Positions 46,142-54,893 of a stretch of 64,000 nt of DNA are shown here, piece after piece (within the stretch, counting starts at the first letter, position 1; the number at the start of each line of letters is the position of its first letter). Under the pieces are notes generated by a model. It saw only the letters and a program-made list of their open reading frames with translations, made no database searches and was not told where the DNA came from. Made by a program: the position numbers and the translations under genes. The stretch lies in NCBI RefSeq assembly GCF_943913955.1, contig NZ_CALUAE010000001.1:93461-157460 (forward strand), in the 5' to 3' direction. This DNA comes from Mycolicibacterium bacteremicum. GTDB taxonomy: Bacteria; Actinomycetota; Actinomycetes; Mycobacteriales; Mycobacteriaceae.

Positions 46142-46387
46142 CTACTGGCCCGGCGTGGCGAACACGAACAACGCCATGAATGCGACGTTGATGAAGAACG
46201 TGGCTTCGACCAGCCCCACGGTGATCAGGAACGGCGTGAACAGCCGGCCCTGCGCTTCCGGTTGCCGAGCCACTCCCTCGATGAATTTCGACCCGGCTAG
46301 GCCGTCGCCGACGCCGGCGCCGATTGCACCGCCCGCCAGTGTGATCGCACCCGCGAGAAGGGCACTGCCCATCAGTTCGTCCGTCAT
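46142..46387 (-). CDS. atpE: Stand-alone second ATP synthase c subunit (AtpE paralogue)
   Basis: Membrane proteolipid of 81 residues, aligning without gaps to mycobacterial AtpE. Essential D28 (GDGLAG) and the proton-carrying E61 are kept, as is the ARQPEAQGRLFTPF loop. It differs at two drug-contact positions: residue 63 is Thr (usually Ala) and 64 is Phe (usually Tyr). No other ATP synthase gene is present, so it is an orphan copy, not the operon gene. GGAGGT lies 8 nt before the ATG, ruling out the upstream ATG at 46402. A BlaI-like palindrome precedes it. Confidence 0.9.
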   Translation of the reverse strand: MTDELMGSALLAGAITLAGGAIGAGVGDGLAGSKFIEGVARQPEAQGRLFTPFLITVGLVEATFFINVAFMALFVFATPGQ

Positions 46388-46433
46388 GTCGCACCTCCAC
46401 ATTGAGTTGCCGAACTACTATCGACTCTAGTAC

Positions 46434-46450
46434 TACTACGCTTTGTAGTA
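46434..46450. promoter_or_regulatory. BlaI-like palindromic operator upstream of the orphan atpE
   Basis: TACTAC-GCTTT-GTAGTA, a perfect six-base dyad with 5-nt spacer, 47 bp upstream of the atpE ATG. A further TACTAC overlaps it (46431-46436), and ACTACTA / TAGTACT half-sites at 46415-46433 suggest a second dyad. BlaI-family repressors bind TACTAC/GTAGTA-type sites, and mycobacterial BlaI is reported to control the ATP synthase operon. Confidence 0.6.
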
Positions 46451-46629
46451 AAGGTTCGATGTTGCCCGACAGGGCTTTTCGACGGACTCTTCTGCGCACG
46501 TCATCGTGGTCCGGATGCCGCCTGACCCATCTTGTTGGGATCGGTAGTGGACGCGGGGCTCTCTACTTACAGTCAACGGCAAAGAGCCGACGCTGATCAC
46601 AGCGGTGATGACCAGAAGTGAGGCAGACC

Positions 46630-47019
46630 ATGCGCTATCCAAGCCGGAAGAGGATGCTGGCGGCAGCAATGCTGTCAGCGAGCGTGGCGATGACCGGAGC
46701 CGGACTGTCCATCGGTACCGCCGCGGCCGAGGTCCCCCCGGGCGGCCCGAACACCTGGTGCCCCGGAGATCCGCCCGTGGAGACGGGAAACAAGAAGTTC
46801 AATCCGGTGCGCTGGGACGAAAGCCATTGCCACGAGTACTGGTTCGTGTATTCCGGACAGGGCAACGTCGCCTTGAACATCTGGGACGGGCCGAACCCGC
46901 CCGGGCCGCCCCCGGGCCAAGGTTTCAGGCCTCCGCCGCCCATTCCGCCGGGCTGGTGCTGGGGTCTCTTCCTCCCGTCACCGTGCCCGCCCGGAGTTCA
47001 GGGGCCGTCTCCGCACTGA
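46630..47019 (+). CDS. Small secreted proline-rich protein of unknown function
   Basis: Protein of 129 residues. Signal peptide 1-34 (basic SRKRMLAAAMLSA, then AAA-E cleavage). The mature part has a cysteine pair region (WCPGD and HCHEYW, then a C-terminal WCWG and SPCPPG), aromatic residues and an extended proline-rich stretch (PNPPGPPPGQGFRPPPPIPPG). ATG preceded by GTGAGG. I recognise no domain; such small proline-rich exported proteins are common in mycobacteria. It is the last gene with core-like composition before the island. Confidence 0.65.
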   Translation: MRYPSRKRMLAAAMLSASVAMTGAGLSIGTAAAEVPPGGPNTWCPGDPPVETGNKKFNPVRWDESHCHEYWFVYSGQGNVALNIWDGPNPPGPPPGQGFRPPPPIPPGWCWGLFLPSPCPPGVQGPSPH

Positions 47020-47345
47020 GGACGGCTCTTCGCATCGCGTTCCGCCCGGGGACCTGAGGTGTCGTGGCCCATCGGGACACGGAGGACCGCTCTCACTGGG
47101 CGATGGAAGCGCTGTCGATTCTCATTCCGGATGGCACCTGCCGTATCTGTTAGCTGCGGCTTTGCGGCATTCTCACGAAGATGGCACAGCCAATTTTCTC
47201 ATCTGTATGGCAAACGTAGGAACGGTACGGTGGTGCCAGTCAGATGTGCAGCATAGGGATGCGCTTCGTTTCCAGAAGCGATCAAGTCGGTAGTTTGCTC
47301 TGCACGAGATGGACCCGAGAACATCGGGCGGCCACGAATTCCACC
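47020..47345. other. Intergenic stretch, no gene seen
   Basis: No frame with coding character on either strand. By eye the composition turns less G+C-rich along this stretch, so it may hold the left boundary of the acquired island. I see no tRNA gene or obvious attachment repeat. Confidence 0.5.
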
Positions 47346-47371
47346 AAACCCTTTTAAACATTCGGGGGTTT
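47346..47371. promoter_or_regulatory. Island operator 1 (AAACCC-N14-GGGTTT)
   Basis: Perfect AAACCC...GGGTTT outer dyad with 14-nt spacer, 8 bp before the damaged FadR-type regulator gene. Read on the minus strand, its core CCCGAATGTTT matches the cores of the sites at 57343 and 60228. A possible -10 element (TATGGT) touches its end. Confidence 0.6.
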
Positions 47372-47379
47372 ATGGTTAC

Positions 47380-48060
47380 ATGGGGACCATGCCGCGATGG
47401 ATGTCAGCTGAGCAAGGCGGAATGGTGGGTTCTCCGCGCCAGCCGCTAGCACGCGTCGCGGCACTGGTCGTGCACTCGCGGAACGAACAGGCCGCCACCG
47501 TACTCGATGCGCGCATCAGTGCTGGAGTATTCGGTCTCGGTCATTCGATCGGCGCTATAGGACACTTCCTTTCGCCAATCAGGTCCGCGCGCGCAACCGT
47601 CGGCCAAGCTGTGCCCTTGCTGCAAGATCGCGGACTGCTCCACGTCCGCCTCCGTCGACGCGACGGTCTATCTGCGGTCGCGACGGGGACCGTTGTCAGG
47701 ATGCGACAATTCGAACTCGGTATGGCAGAACTTGCAACTATCGCCGCCGACGCGATCGGACTGCATGAGCACCTCGATCAGTTGATCGATGCAGCCGCAA
47801 CCAAACATCGAGGCGCGTGCGACATCGAGGAGCGCCGAGCCAACGTGGCGACCGTAGAATCTGCTGCCACCGAGAAAGACTGTGCCCCAGTCAACTCGGC
47901 GCTGCAGAAACGGTTTGCCAATATTGTGTCCCAAAGCGATCGCGCGTGTCGCATGCATCGGGGCCCTCGGACATTCGATGGCGACAAAGACGCTGATAAC
48001 GATGTCGGTCCACAGGCGTATCGGCGCGAGCGGGTGAAACTCACATGCGCAGCTGCTTGA
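47380..48060 (+). pseudogene. FadR-type GntR regulator, diverged and probably truncated
   Basis: Reading frame of 226 codons. Residues about 38-100 still read as a GntR winged helix (LDARISAGVFG..., ARATVGQAVPLLQDRGLLHVR), and 100-175 as the start of an FCD domain; VVRMRQFELGM and HLDQLIDAAATKHR align with the intact regulator at 60421 (VVRLRHTLLRM, DAAKHR). After about residue 175 similarity stops and the frame ends about 60 codons early in unrelated sequence. A +1 frame shows CIGALGHSMATKTLITM-like helical sequence for a while, which suggests a frameshift. It sits directly behind the island operator. Confidence 0.5.
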
Positions 48061-48136
48061 GCGTGCCGCCTCAGGTGAAAACGCGGCAGTTTGCAAGGAA
48101 GTAGCGCTGCACAACAGAACGGTGTGAAAGGAACTC

Positions 48137-49438
48137 ATGGCCGCCGAATTTCGAGAGTATCTCTTCGACCAGAATCACCCACGACTGGCTACCCTCCGGG
48201 GCCTTGATCCGTATGCGCACGGCAAAGCGTGCCGTGCGGAGGGCACTTTTACTGGTGACATCGTGGCGAGCTGGAAGCCGCTGTATCTAAACGCATTCCG
48301 AGGGGTGACGGAGAACGGAGCGCTGCGTACCGCGGTACACAAGTTTGAACCGCCCCGACCGGATGAGCGGGCGCCTGTCGAGGCGATGGTCGTAGCAGCA
48401 CGTCAGTTGCTTTCTACGCTCGATGAGGCTGGACGCGAAAATCTCTGTTACCCGGTCGATGCGCCGGAGTGGCAGACATGGTCCAATCCCGAGTTCGTCC
48501 AATTCGACACCGGTTTACGACTCGAGTTTCAGACTGCAGGGGTGCGCGAGAAAGCGCTTGGGCTCGTAGCAGCCTCTCTGAGCCCCGAGGGGTTTCAGCT
48601 TGCCCACAACATGATGCTAATCAACGGCTTTCTCGGCGAGATCGTCGGCCTACCCCGAATCCTCAACGAGTTCAGTTACAACATCGCTCTCTACGGCGAA
48701 CCGCATGAGTACAAGCCTTGGGGATGGCAGATGTTCGGCCACCATATGGCCCTTAACTGCCTCGTCGTCGGCGGACGAATGGTAATTAGCCCGGTGTTCC
48801 TTGGCGCCGAGCCAAACGAGATCGATGAAGGCAAGCACGCCGGCATACGGTCACTGACCACCCGGATCAACCTCGGCATTGACCTGATGGCCGCTCTGAC
48901 TAGCGAGCAACGACAAGCAGCGACGGTATATGAGGAGATGGTAGATCCGGCCATGCCCGAAGGACGCGTACACGCCGGCGATGAACGCCACCTCGCCGGA
49001 GCATTCCAGGATAATCGTCAGATACCGTTCGAGGGAGTTTGCGTTGCTGAGCTGGCTCCAGAGGCTCAAGAACGAGCGCTATCCATTGTTGAAGACTTCG
49101 TCGGACTACTTCCAGCAGGTCCGAGAGCCGCTCGATTGAGGGAGGTCCGCGAGTACCTTCCCGAAACGTGGTTTAGCTGGATCGGTGGCCATGAGCGTGG
49201 GGATGTGTTCTACTACCGCATTCAGTCGCCGGTGATCATCGCCGAACTCGATCACCACTGCGGCGTCTTCTTGAATAACATGACGCCGAAGCCTTTTCAT
49301 ATCCACACTGTGCTGAGAACACCGCACGGCAACGATTACGGACGATCTTACTTGCATCAGTGGCAGCAGTCTCATCAACGAGACGAGACCCTCTGTTCAG
49401 CGGGGGACGATAGCGCCACGTCCATCGAGTGCTCCTGA
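48137..49438 (+). CDS. DUF3500-family protein
   Basis: Protein of 433 residues, no signal peptide seen. It shows the DUF3500 pattern: FRGVTENGALRTAV near 51, the FNMMLING-like LAHNMMLINGFLG region near 155, WGWQMFGHHMALN near 195-207, and the C-terminal FHIHTVLRTPHGNDYGRSYL near 396-415 with an invariant His/Asp set. The function of the family is not established; it is often found in catabolic gene neighbourhoods. AAAGGA precedes the ATG. It lies between the damaged regulator and the PucR gene. Confidence 0.8.
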   Translation: MAAEFREYLFDQNHPRLATLRGLDPYAHGKACRAEGTFTGDIVASWKPLYLNAFRGVTENGALRTAVHKFEPPRPDERAPVEAMVVAARQLLSTLDEAGRENLCYPVDAPEWQTWSNPEFVQFDTGLRLEFQTAGVREKALGLVAASLSPEGFQLAHNMMLINGFLGEIVGLPRILNEFSYNIALYGEPHEYKPWGWQMFGHHMALNCLVVGGRMVISPVFLGAEPNEIDEGKHAGIRSLTTRINLGIDLMAALTSEQRQAATVYEEMVDPAMPEGRVHAGDERHLAGAFQDNRQIPFEGVCVAELAPEAQERALSIVEDFVGLLPAGPRAARLREVREYLPETWFSWIGGHERGDVFYYRIQSPVIIAELDHHCGVFLNNMTPKPFHIHTVLRTPHGNDYGRSYLHQWQQSHQRDETLCSAGDDSATSIECS

Positions 49439-49692
49439 GAACTTCACTGAAGTGTGCGTGGTCATCGTGATCAACCCTCGATGAGCCCGTCGCTAGCGAT
49501 GTTGGACAACCATGGATTTCTCCAGCGACACGACCGAGCTTGGTTGAGAATGCCGACACAAGCCTCACGCGGGTGCTCGCGCGCTTCCGGCGTGGACATC
49601 CGCACCTTCAGGACCAGCCAGGCCTGCATCGCCGGACGGACACTACTTTCACAGCCTCCACGCGATAGCTGGCCAGATCGGAATCCTAGGTA

Positions 49693-51084
49693 ATGCTCCA
49701 CACCCGAAGTCACGACAGTGGTTATCGCAGTTCCCCACTAGCCGACGCGTTTCAGGGTGGACATTGGTTGCAGTCGGTGACTCCCACGTCGGAACCGCCG
49801 TTGCCAGCTAGTAGGGCGGCGACGATCAACTTCGCCGTTGATCAGGTCGGGCAGGACCCCGTCAGTTGGGCGTGTGAAGTCGGCCTCTCCATGGCCCGCC
49901 ATATCGTCGAGGAAATCCCGGAGTTCGGCGGTGGCCCAAGACCATTCAGCACACTGCGGATGTGTACGGAGTCCGCCGTTATCGGCTGCATGCTGAGGTT
50001 CATCGGATTCACGCGTGTCGAACCGGATCTCACAGACGAAGCCCTTACCGGCGTCGTGGAGTTCGTGCAGCGTGGGATCAGTCTCGACGTAGTGTTGCGC
50101 GGTGTGCGGTTAGGCCACGCGCTGATGGCGAAAGCCTTCCTGGCAGCTTGTAACGACCTGTACAGAGACGTAACGTCCACAACAGAGATGCAGTACATCT
50201 CCGACGAGATGTTCGACTATATGGACGGGTTTTCTGGCGCGCTGGCCGCCGCATACTTGGCCGAACGCGAGAGGTGGATGGCGAGTGCCGCGGCGAAGCA
50301 GAGCCACGCTGTACGGCAGATCCTTGACGACGACCCGATCGATATGAACGTGGCGCAGCGGACATTGAACTACCACTTTGACCAATATCATGTGGCGGTG
50401 GCGGTTTGGTACGAGCCGGCCCCAACATGTCCAGACAGCCGTGGCCTCCGTACGACGGCTTTAGAGATTCTTGACCACCTCGGAGCCTTGGAACGAATCG
50501 TCGTACCTTCCGGAGCTGGACGCTTGTGGGCGTGGGGGAACAGGCGTCAGTTTCCGCAGGGGCATCTGAAGCTCGACCACATCAGCCGCGAACACCCGGA
50601 CGTGTCAATCGCTATCGGCACTCCCAGATCAGGTATCGAGGGCTTTCGTCGGTCACACCACGAGGCGGCAACCGCGGAACGTGTCGCGCGCATGTCGGAT
50701 TGTTCTACCGAGCCTTCGGCCAACACGTACGCTGACGTCGCTGTCGCAGCGATGCTGACGGCGAACATCGAAGATGCACGCTATCTCGTACAGAGAGAAC
50801 TCGGCCCTCTGGCTGCCGATACCTCTGCTGCTGCAGATCTCAGGGAAACACTGCTGTGTTACCTCGACGAAGAAAGCAGCCCTTTCGCTGCTGGCCGTCG
50901 GCTACATATCTCGCGGAATACAGTGGGGTATCGAGTCAAGCGTGCCTGTGAGTTGCTTGGCTACGATGTCGCGAGCAGGCGCTACCTCTTGCATACCGCA
51001 TTACTGTTAGCTGATCGCTTCGGCGCGAACGTCCTACACGAGACCAGCGACGTTGATAAAGGAAAACTCAGCGGATCAGGCTGA
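49693..51084 (+). CDS. PucR/CdaR-type transcriptional regulator
   Basis: Protein of 463 residues. The N-terminal two thirds form an unassigned effector region with a GGDEF-like middle part (about 225-330), and the C-terminus carries the PucR helix-turn-helix (FAAGRRLHISRNTVGYRVKRA, near residues 406-426, then L-x-LADR). Such regulators sense small metabolites and activate catabolic genes. No clear ribosome site; ATG at 49693. It is 250 bp downstream of the DUF3500 gene and may control it. I found no island operator in front of it. Confidence 0.82.
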   Translation: MLHTRSHDSGYRSSPLADAFQGGHWLQSVTPTSEPPLPASRAATINFAVDQVGQDPVSWACEVGLSMARHIVEEIPEFGGGPRPFSTLRMCTESAVIGCMLRFIGFTRVEPDLTDEALTGVVEFVQRGISLDVVLRGVRLGHALMAKAFLAACNDLYRDVTSTTEMQYISDEMFDYMDGFSGALAAAYLAERERWMASAAAKQSHAVRQILDDDPIDMNVAQRTLNYHFDQYHVAVAVWYEPAPTCPDSRGLRTTALEILDHLGALERIVVPSGAGRLWAWGNRRQFPQGHLKLDHISREHPDVSIAIGTPRSGIEGFRRSHHEAATAERVARMSDCSTEPSANTYADVAVAAMLTANIEDARYLVQRELGPLAADTSAAADLRETLLCYLDEESSPFAAGRRLHISRNTVGYRVKRACELLGYDVASRRYLLHTALLLADRFGANVLHETSDVDKGKLSGSG

Positions 51085-51620
51085 CTTGAATCTCCGAGAA
51101 CGTGTGTGGCGCAACGAGCCGTGCAGAACTGCATCACCGCGCCTGTTGTGTGGAGCAGTTCGAGGGTTATCGAGCTGAAACTGCCTTAAACGGGTCAACG
51201 GCTGCATTGGTGATGGGTCCGCCGGTCCTTGACACTATTGCTGGACGTGGTAACAGATATTTCAGAGCCGCCGATCAGGCAGCGTGCGCTCCGAGAATGG
51301 TGAGATGCAGATTGATTTCGCCGTAGGCGGTGACGCGGACCATCAAACTGTGTGACCCTCGCGTGCGACAGCGCATGAATAATGCCTCCCAGGGCCGGCA
51401 CGTCACCGTCGGCGAGCGGTCGCCGGCACGGTTGGGCATCAACGCCACGTCACTTTGACGCTGTAGAGTCACACGGCACGTCACGCATGCCCCCCCATCC
51501 GAGGGACCCATCCACTGGGCGCTGAGCGTACCGGTGCGGCCATGTCGTAGTGGCCGGCCTGTTCAACCGCGCCAACGTATGTCACCGATCCTCGCGTCAC
51601 CCTGCAACGCGCTGAACTCA
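51085..51620. other. Intergenic stretch, no gene seen
   Basis: No convincing coding frame. Short open frames on both strands lack ribosome sites and recognisable domains. It separates the PucR gene from the convergent lipase-like gene; I see no strong terminator hairpin. Confidence 0.5.
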
Positions 51621-52982
51621 CTACGGCGCGAGCTCACTGCAATTTGAAGATGTGGGGAGGCCGTTGAATCGGTCCGTGATCCACGCCATGCTGCGCTCAC
51701 CGTCTACGAACGGTGCCAATAGAGAGTTCACGTCCAGCTTGTTCAGGAACGGCGGTTGCTCGTTGGTCCACAAAGTCACATCGGCGTTCTGAGTGCACCA
51801 GTCGGAGGCGGTCGCGCGCGTCGACGTGTAGGGAGCAAAGGAGTCCCACCGATTGTGTTCGAAATACACCGGGGCGTTCGGCTTTACATTTCCAATGCGC
51901 TGAGCCGCGATCAACCCTCGGAGTGGTTCGGCGCGCACTGCTTCGTAGATATCGTTGATAAACCACCCATCGAGATGGCGGAAGGCGTAGTTGATCGCGG
52001 TCTGCATCAGACATTGGCGACCAGTGTTATCAAGCATTTGCAAGCCGCGTGGAGTCAGCGTGCTGCGAATGGGTCCGTCAAGTTGCGGATAGGAAGCGAT
52101 GATGCCGCGCAGCACATATCCGGTCACTCCGGCCAAGACATTTCCGTCGGTGGGCGCCAGCACTTCAGCGAGGTCGGTGGGCGCCGAGGCGGCGTAGGTT
52201 GCGACAACGTTGAGGTCAGAGCCATAGGTATTAGCAAGCTCAGCAGCTGACAGTGCTGCATGACCGCCGGCTATCCATCCCCAGAATGCGACTGGGCCAT
52301 TCTGGGCCAATGACGTTCCGGGCAGATTCATCGCCGCGCGAGCTGCATCGATCAACGCTGTAGCACCAGCCATCCGGTTGAGGAACTGGGGGGACTCCGG
52401 GCTATGGACGCCCATGCCGACCCCGTCGGCCACGACGATGGCAAATCCGCGAGCCAACAAGGTCGCCACCCATCCGGACTCAATATTGAACATCACATCG
52501 AGTCCGGTATCCAGCGAGGCGTGAATGCCCTGATTGAACAACTTTGAGGGGGCACACTGCTCACCCATGCCGTAAGGCACCGTCGCATACGCAATCAACG
52601 GCCGAGGCCCCGTACCCGGCCACGGCACATCAGGTTCGATGTAGGTGCCGGTTACAGCAACCGCCCTGCCCTGAGCATCGGTGCTGTGATACATAATTCG
52701 GGTTCCCGTGCCAACGTAGCGACCCAACTGACCCGATGGCTCCAACACCAGGCGAGAAGGTTCCGTGCGGATGAGATCACCGGGTGCGCCCGGAGGAAGT
52801 GGAACCGGCGGTGTGTAGAAAGCCAGGTAGCGGGTCTCATCGGCAGCCGCATGGTGCGGTGACACTCCGGTAACGATGAGAAGTGAAAGCGCCATTAGCA
52901 GAGCCGCCCCCACACCTCGGTTGCATTGAGCCACGGGCCCGCGCCATCTGCGTCGTATACGACTTGTACCAATGCTAAACAA
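51621..52982 (-). CDS. Secreted lipase-family (LIP) protein lacking catalytic Ser and His
   Basis: Exported protein of 453 residues, signal peptide about 1-47 (AAADE cleavage region). It follows the mycobacterial secretory lipase family along its length (GMGEQCAPS near 138, VAFWG near 231, WTNEQPPFLNK near 405, DGERSMAW, DRFNGLP). The nucleophile elbow that should read GYSQGG is GWIAGG at 235-240, with Ile at 237. The catalytic His in the INHALPM-like place is Ser420 (VNSLLAPF). Only the acid D380 (NRWDSFAPY) remains. It is probably a pseudoenzyme. Confidence 0.8.
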   Translation of the reverse strand: MFSIGTSRIRRRWRGPVAQCNRGVGAALLMALSLLIVTGVSPHHAAADETRYLAFYTPPVPLPPGAPGDLIRTEPSRLVLEPSGQLGRYVGTGTRIMYHSTDAQGRAVAVTGTYIEPDVPWPGTGPRPLIAYATVPYGMGEQCAPSKLFNQGIHASLDTGLDVMFNIESGWVATLLARGFAIVVADGVGMGVHSPESPQFLNRMAGATALIDAARAAMNLPGTSLAQNGPVAFWGWIAGGHAALSAAELANTYGSDLNVVATYAASAPTDLAEVLAPTDGNVLAGVTGYVLRGIIASYPQLDGPIRSTLTPRGLQMLDNTGRQCLMQTAINYAFRHLDGWFINDIYEAVRAEPLRGLIAAQRIGNVKPNAPVYFEHNRWDSFAPYTSTRATASDWCTQNADVTLWTNEQPPFLNKLDVNSLLAPFVDGERSMAWITDRFNGLPTSSNCSELAP

Positions 52983-53675
52983 CGAAACACTCTCCGATCA
53001 CGTTGAAGATACGGAGAAGTCAATACGGCGGCTGCGCGGATCTCTTGTGCGCCGAGTCACAGCATCTCTCGGACTTCTGTGCCGACCGCACAATCGGGTG
53101 ACTCTCCGCACGTCCCCGAAGCTCAGACCTGTGGCCCTTATGCGCAGCACGATAAGAACAGTCACTCCGATTCGACTTCCACGTGCGCGACCACCCGCCT
53201 CGCAAACCCCTGTGGCTCGACGACGTGATTTGTTTCAGAAGCCGGCCGCCTGCGGCCGGCTTGCTGTGTTGTCGATGGCGAAGTGGACGCTGCATCGGTC
53301 GCCGAGCAGCTTCAAGGCGCGGTCAACACAGCGCAGCGTTGCGCCCGGCTCAGGCCGAAACTCTTGGCGTCCAGAATGATTCACAGATCACGACTGCGAC
53401 AATCCCAATAGACACCGCCGCACCGCGTGACGAATCGTTAGGCTTCGGGTCATCGATGGATGTCACTCGCCCCGAAACTGCTGCGCGTCTCATAGATGTG
53501 CATTGAGGACTGGTCTTGTACGGACTGCGCACCGGTGACCACGACGAGACCGCAGTCGATTTTGTAGAAACGGCAACGCGTCGATCGAGGAAGGCGAATT
53601 CAAGGGCGCTAGTGACGCCTGATGGACCACGTTGTTGCTCACGTACTCGGCGCCGACGATCAGTAGGTTAGGCGC
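52983..53675. other. Intergenic stretch, no gene seen
   Basis: No convincing gene on either strand; short frames lack ribosome sites and domains. It contains one strong hairpin at 53239-53262. It probably holds the promoter of the lipase-like gene and the 3' region of the CoA-transferase operon. Confidence 0.5.
53239..53262. terminator. Strong GC-rich hairpin, possible terminator
   Basis: AAGCCGGCCGC and GCGGCCGGCTT form an 11-bp perfect stem with a 2-nt centre (about 4 nt in practice). It is 414 bp beyond the end of the minus-strand CoA-transferase operon, so it may be its terminator; no T-run follows on that strand. Confidence 0.4.
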
Positions 53676-54893
53676 CTAGGCTTTCAGGTCAGTACTCCTG
53701 ATCATCTCTTTCACTGCTTCTGCGCTGTCGTTGAGGAGTGGGGGCGCGCGGTGTGCCTCGACTGATCGCTCCTCTCCGTCCTCGCCGAAGAACCGCAGCG
53801 GTGGTCCGGCTAGCGAGAAGTGTTGGCCACTGGCGTCTTTCACCTCTATCAGTAGCTTCTGACTCCTGACCTGCTCCCACGTGTACACCTCGTCCAATGT
53901 GCGGATGATGCCGGCTGGGATTCCTAACACGCCGAGTTGTTTGAGCAGTTCTTCGCGCGTCCTGTCCGCAAAGTTTCGCTCGATCAGGTCAATGAGCTGG
54001 TCACGATGAGCGACGCGGTCGGTGTTCCGGGCGAATCGCGGGTCATCCACGCCGATGCCCAACTCCATGGAGAATGTTCGCCAGAGTGTCTCGCTCCCTA
54101 TGGCAACCTGGATTGCGCCGTCCTTGCAGCGGAACGCACCATAGGGCGCGATTGTAGGATGGTGATTGCCGTTCGCGCGGCCTAACTCGCCAGCCACTGT
54201 CCATCGTGAGCCCTGGAAGGCGTGGACGCTGACGCCTGCCGCCAGCAGCGAGGTGCGCACAATCTGCCCCCTACCATTGCGTTCTCTTTCATACAACGCC
54301 GCTAAAACCCCATTGACTCCGTTGATTCCAGCCAGTAGATCGCAGATGGGGACGCCTACGCGCTGGGGATCGTCCGGACCCGATCCCGTCAGCGACATCA
54401 AACCCGTTTCGCCTTGGGCAATTTGATCGTATCCTGGGCGGTGCGCCTCGGGGCCATCATGACCAAAACCGCTGATTGACAGGATCACCAGGCGCGGATT
54501 GCGCTTCATCAAGCTCTCGGCCGCAAGCCCCATCCGAGCAAGCGCCCCGGGGCGGAAGTTCTCGATGAGCACGTCTGCGCGAGAGATCAGTTCCCGGGCC
54601 GCGGCAGCATCGCAATCATCTTTGAGATCGAGTGCGACGGATTCCTTGTTGCGGTTGGCGCACATGAAGTACGTCGAGACCTTGCGGTCATTGTCTCCGA
54701 GTTCGACGAATGGTGGTCCCCATCCGCGGCTTTCGTCACCGGTAACAGGCTGCTCGACCTTGATCACCCTGGCGCCGAGGTCACCGAGCACCATGGCTGC
54801 GTGTGGTCCTGCCAGGGCCCGGGAGAGGTCTACCACCAGCAGACCAGAAAGGCATCCTTCACTGGACTGTCTTCGTTCATCGAGGTCGGTCAC
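53676..54893 (-). CDS. Class III CoA-transferase (CaiB/BaiF family)
   Basis: Enzyme of 405 residues moving CoA between carboxylic acids. Landmarks: VVDLSRALAGPHAAMVLGDLGA near 20-41, the NRNKESVALDL stretch near 80, and the catalytic aspartate D156 in PGYDQIAQ before GLMSLTG. It probably activates an acid produced by the ring- or side-chain-oxidising enzymes of this operon. The start overlaps the hydrolase stop (ATGA). Last gene of the monooxygenase operon. Confidence 0.88.
   Translation of the reverse strand: MTDLDERRQSSEGCLSGLLVVDLSRALAGPHAAMVLGDLGARVIKVEQPVTGDESRGWGPPFVELGDNDRKVSTYFMCANRNKESVALDLKDDCDAAAARELISRADVLIENFRPGALARMGLAAESLMKRNPRLVILSISGFGHDGPEAHRPGYDQIAQGETGLMSLTGSGPDDPQRVGVPICDLLAGINGVNGVLAALYERERNGRGQIVRTSLLAAGVSVHAFQGSRWTVAGELGRANGNHHPTIAPYGAFRCKDGAIQVAIGSETLWRTFSMELGIGVDDPRFARNTDRVAHRDQLIDLIERNFADRTREELLKQLGVLGIPAGIIRTLDEVYTWEQVRSQKLLIEVKDASGQHFSLAGPPLRFFGEDGEERSVEAHRAPPLLNDSAEAVKEMIRSTDLKA

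Noticed and set aside
47668..48138. 156-codon frame antisense to the damaged FadR-type regulator
   Set aside because: It mirrors the regulator frame, which shows real homology on the plus strand.
51275..51511. Minus-strand frame ending VRVTAYGEINLHLTILG, faintly like an IspE N-terminus
   Set aside because: Only about 15 residues resemble it, there is no continuation or ribosome site, and chance is likely.
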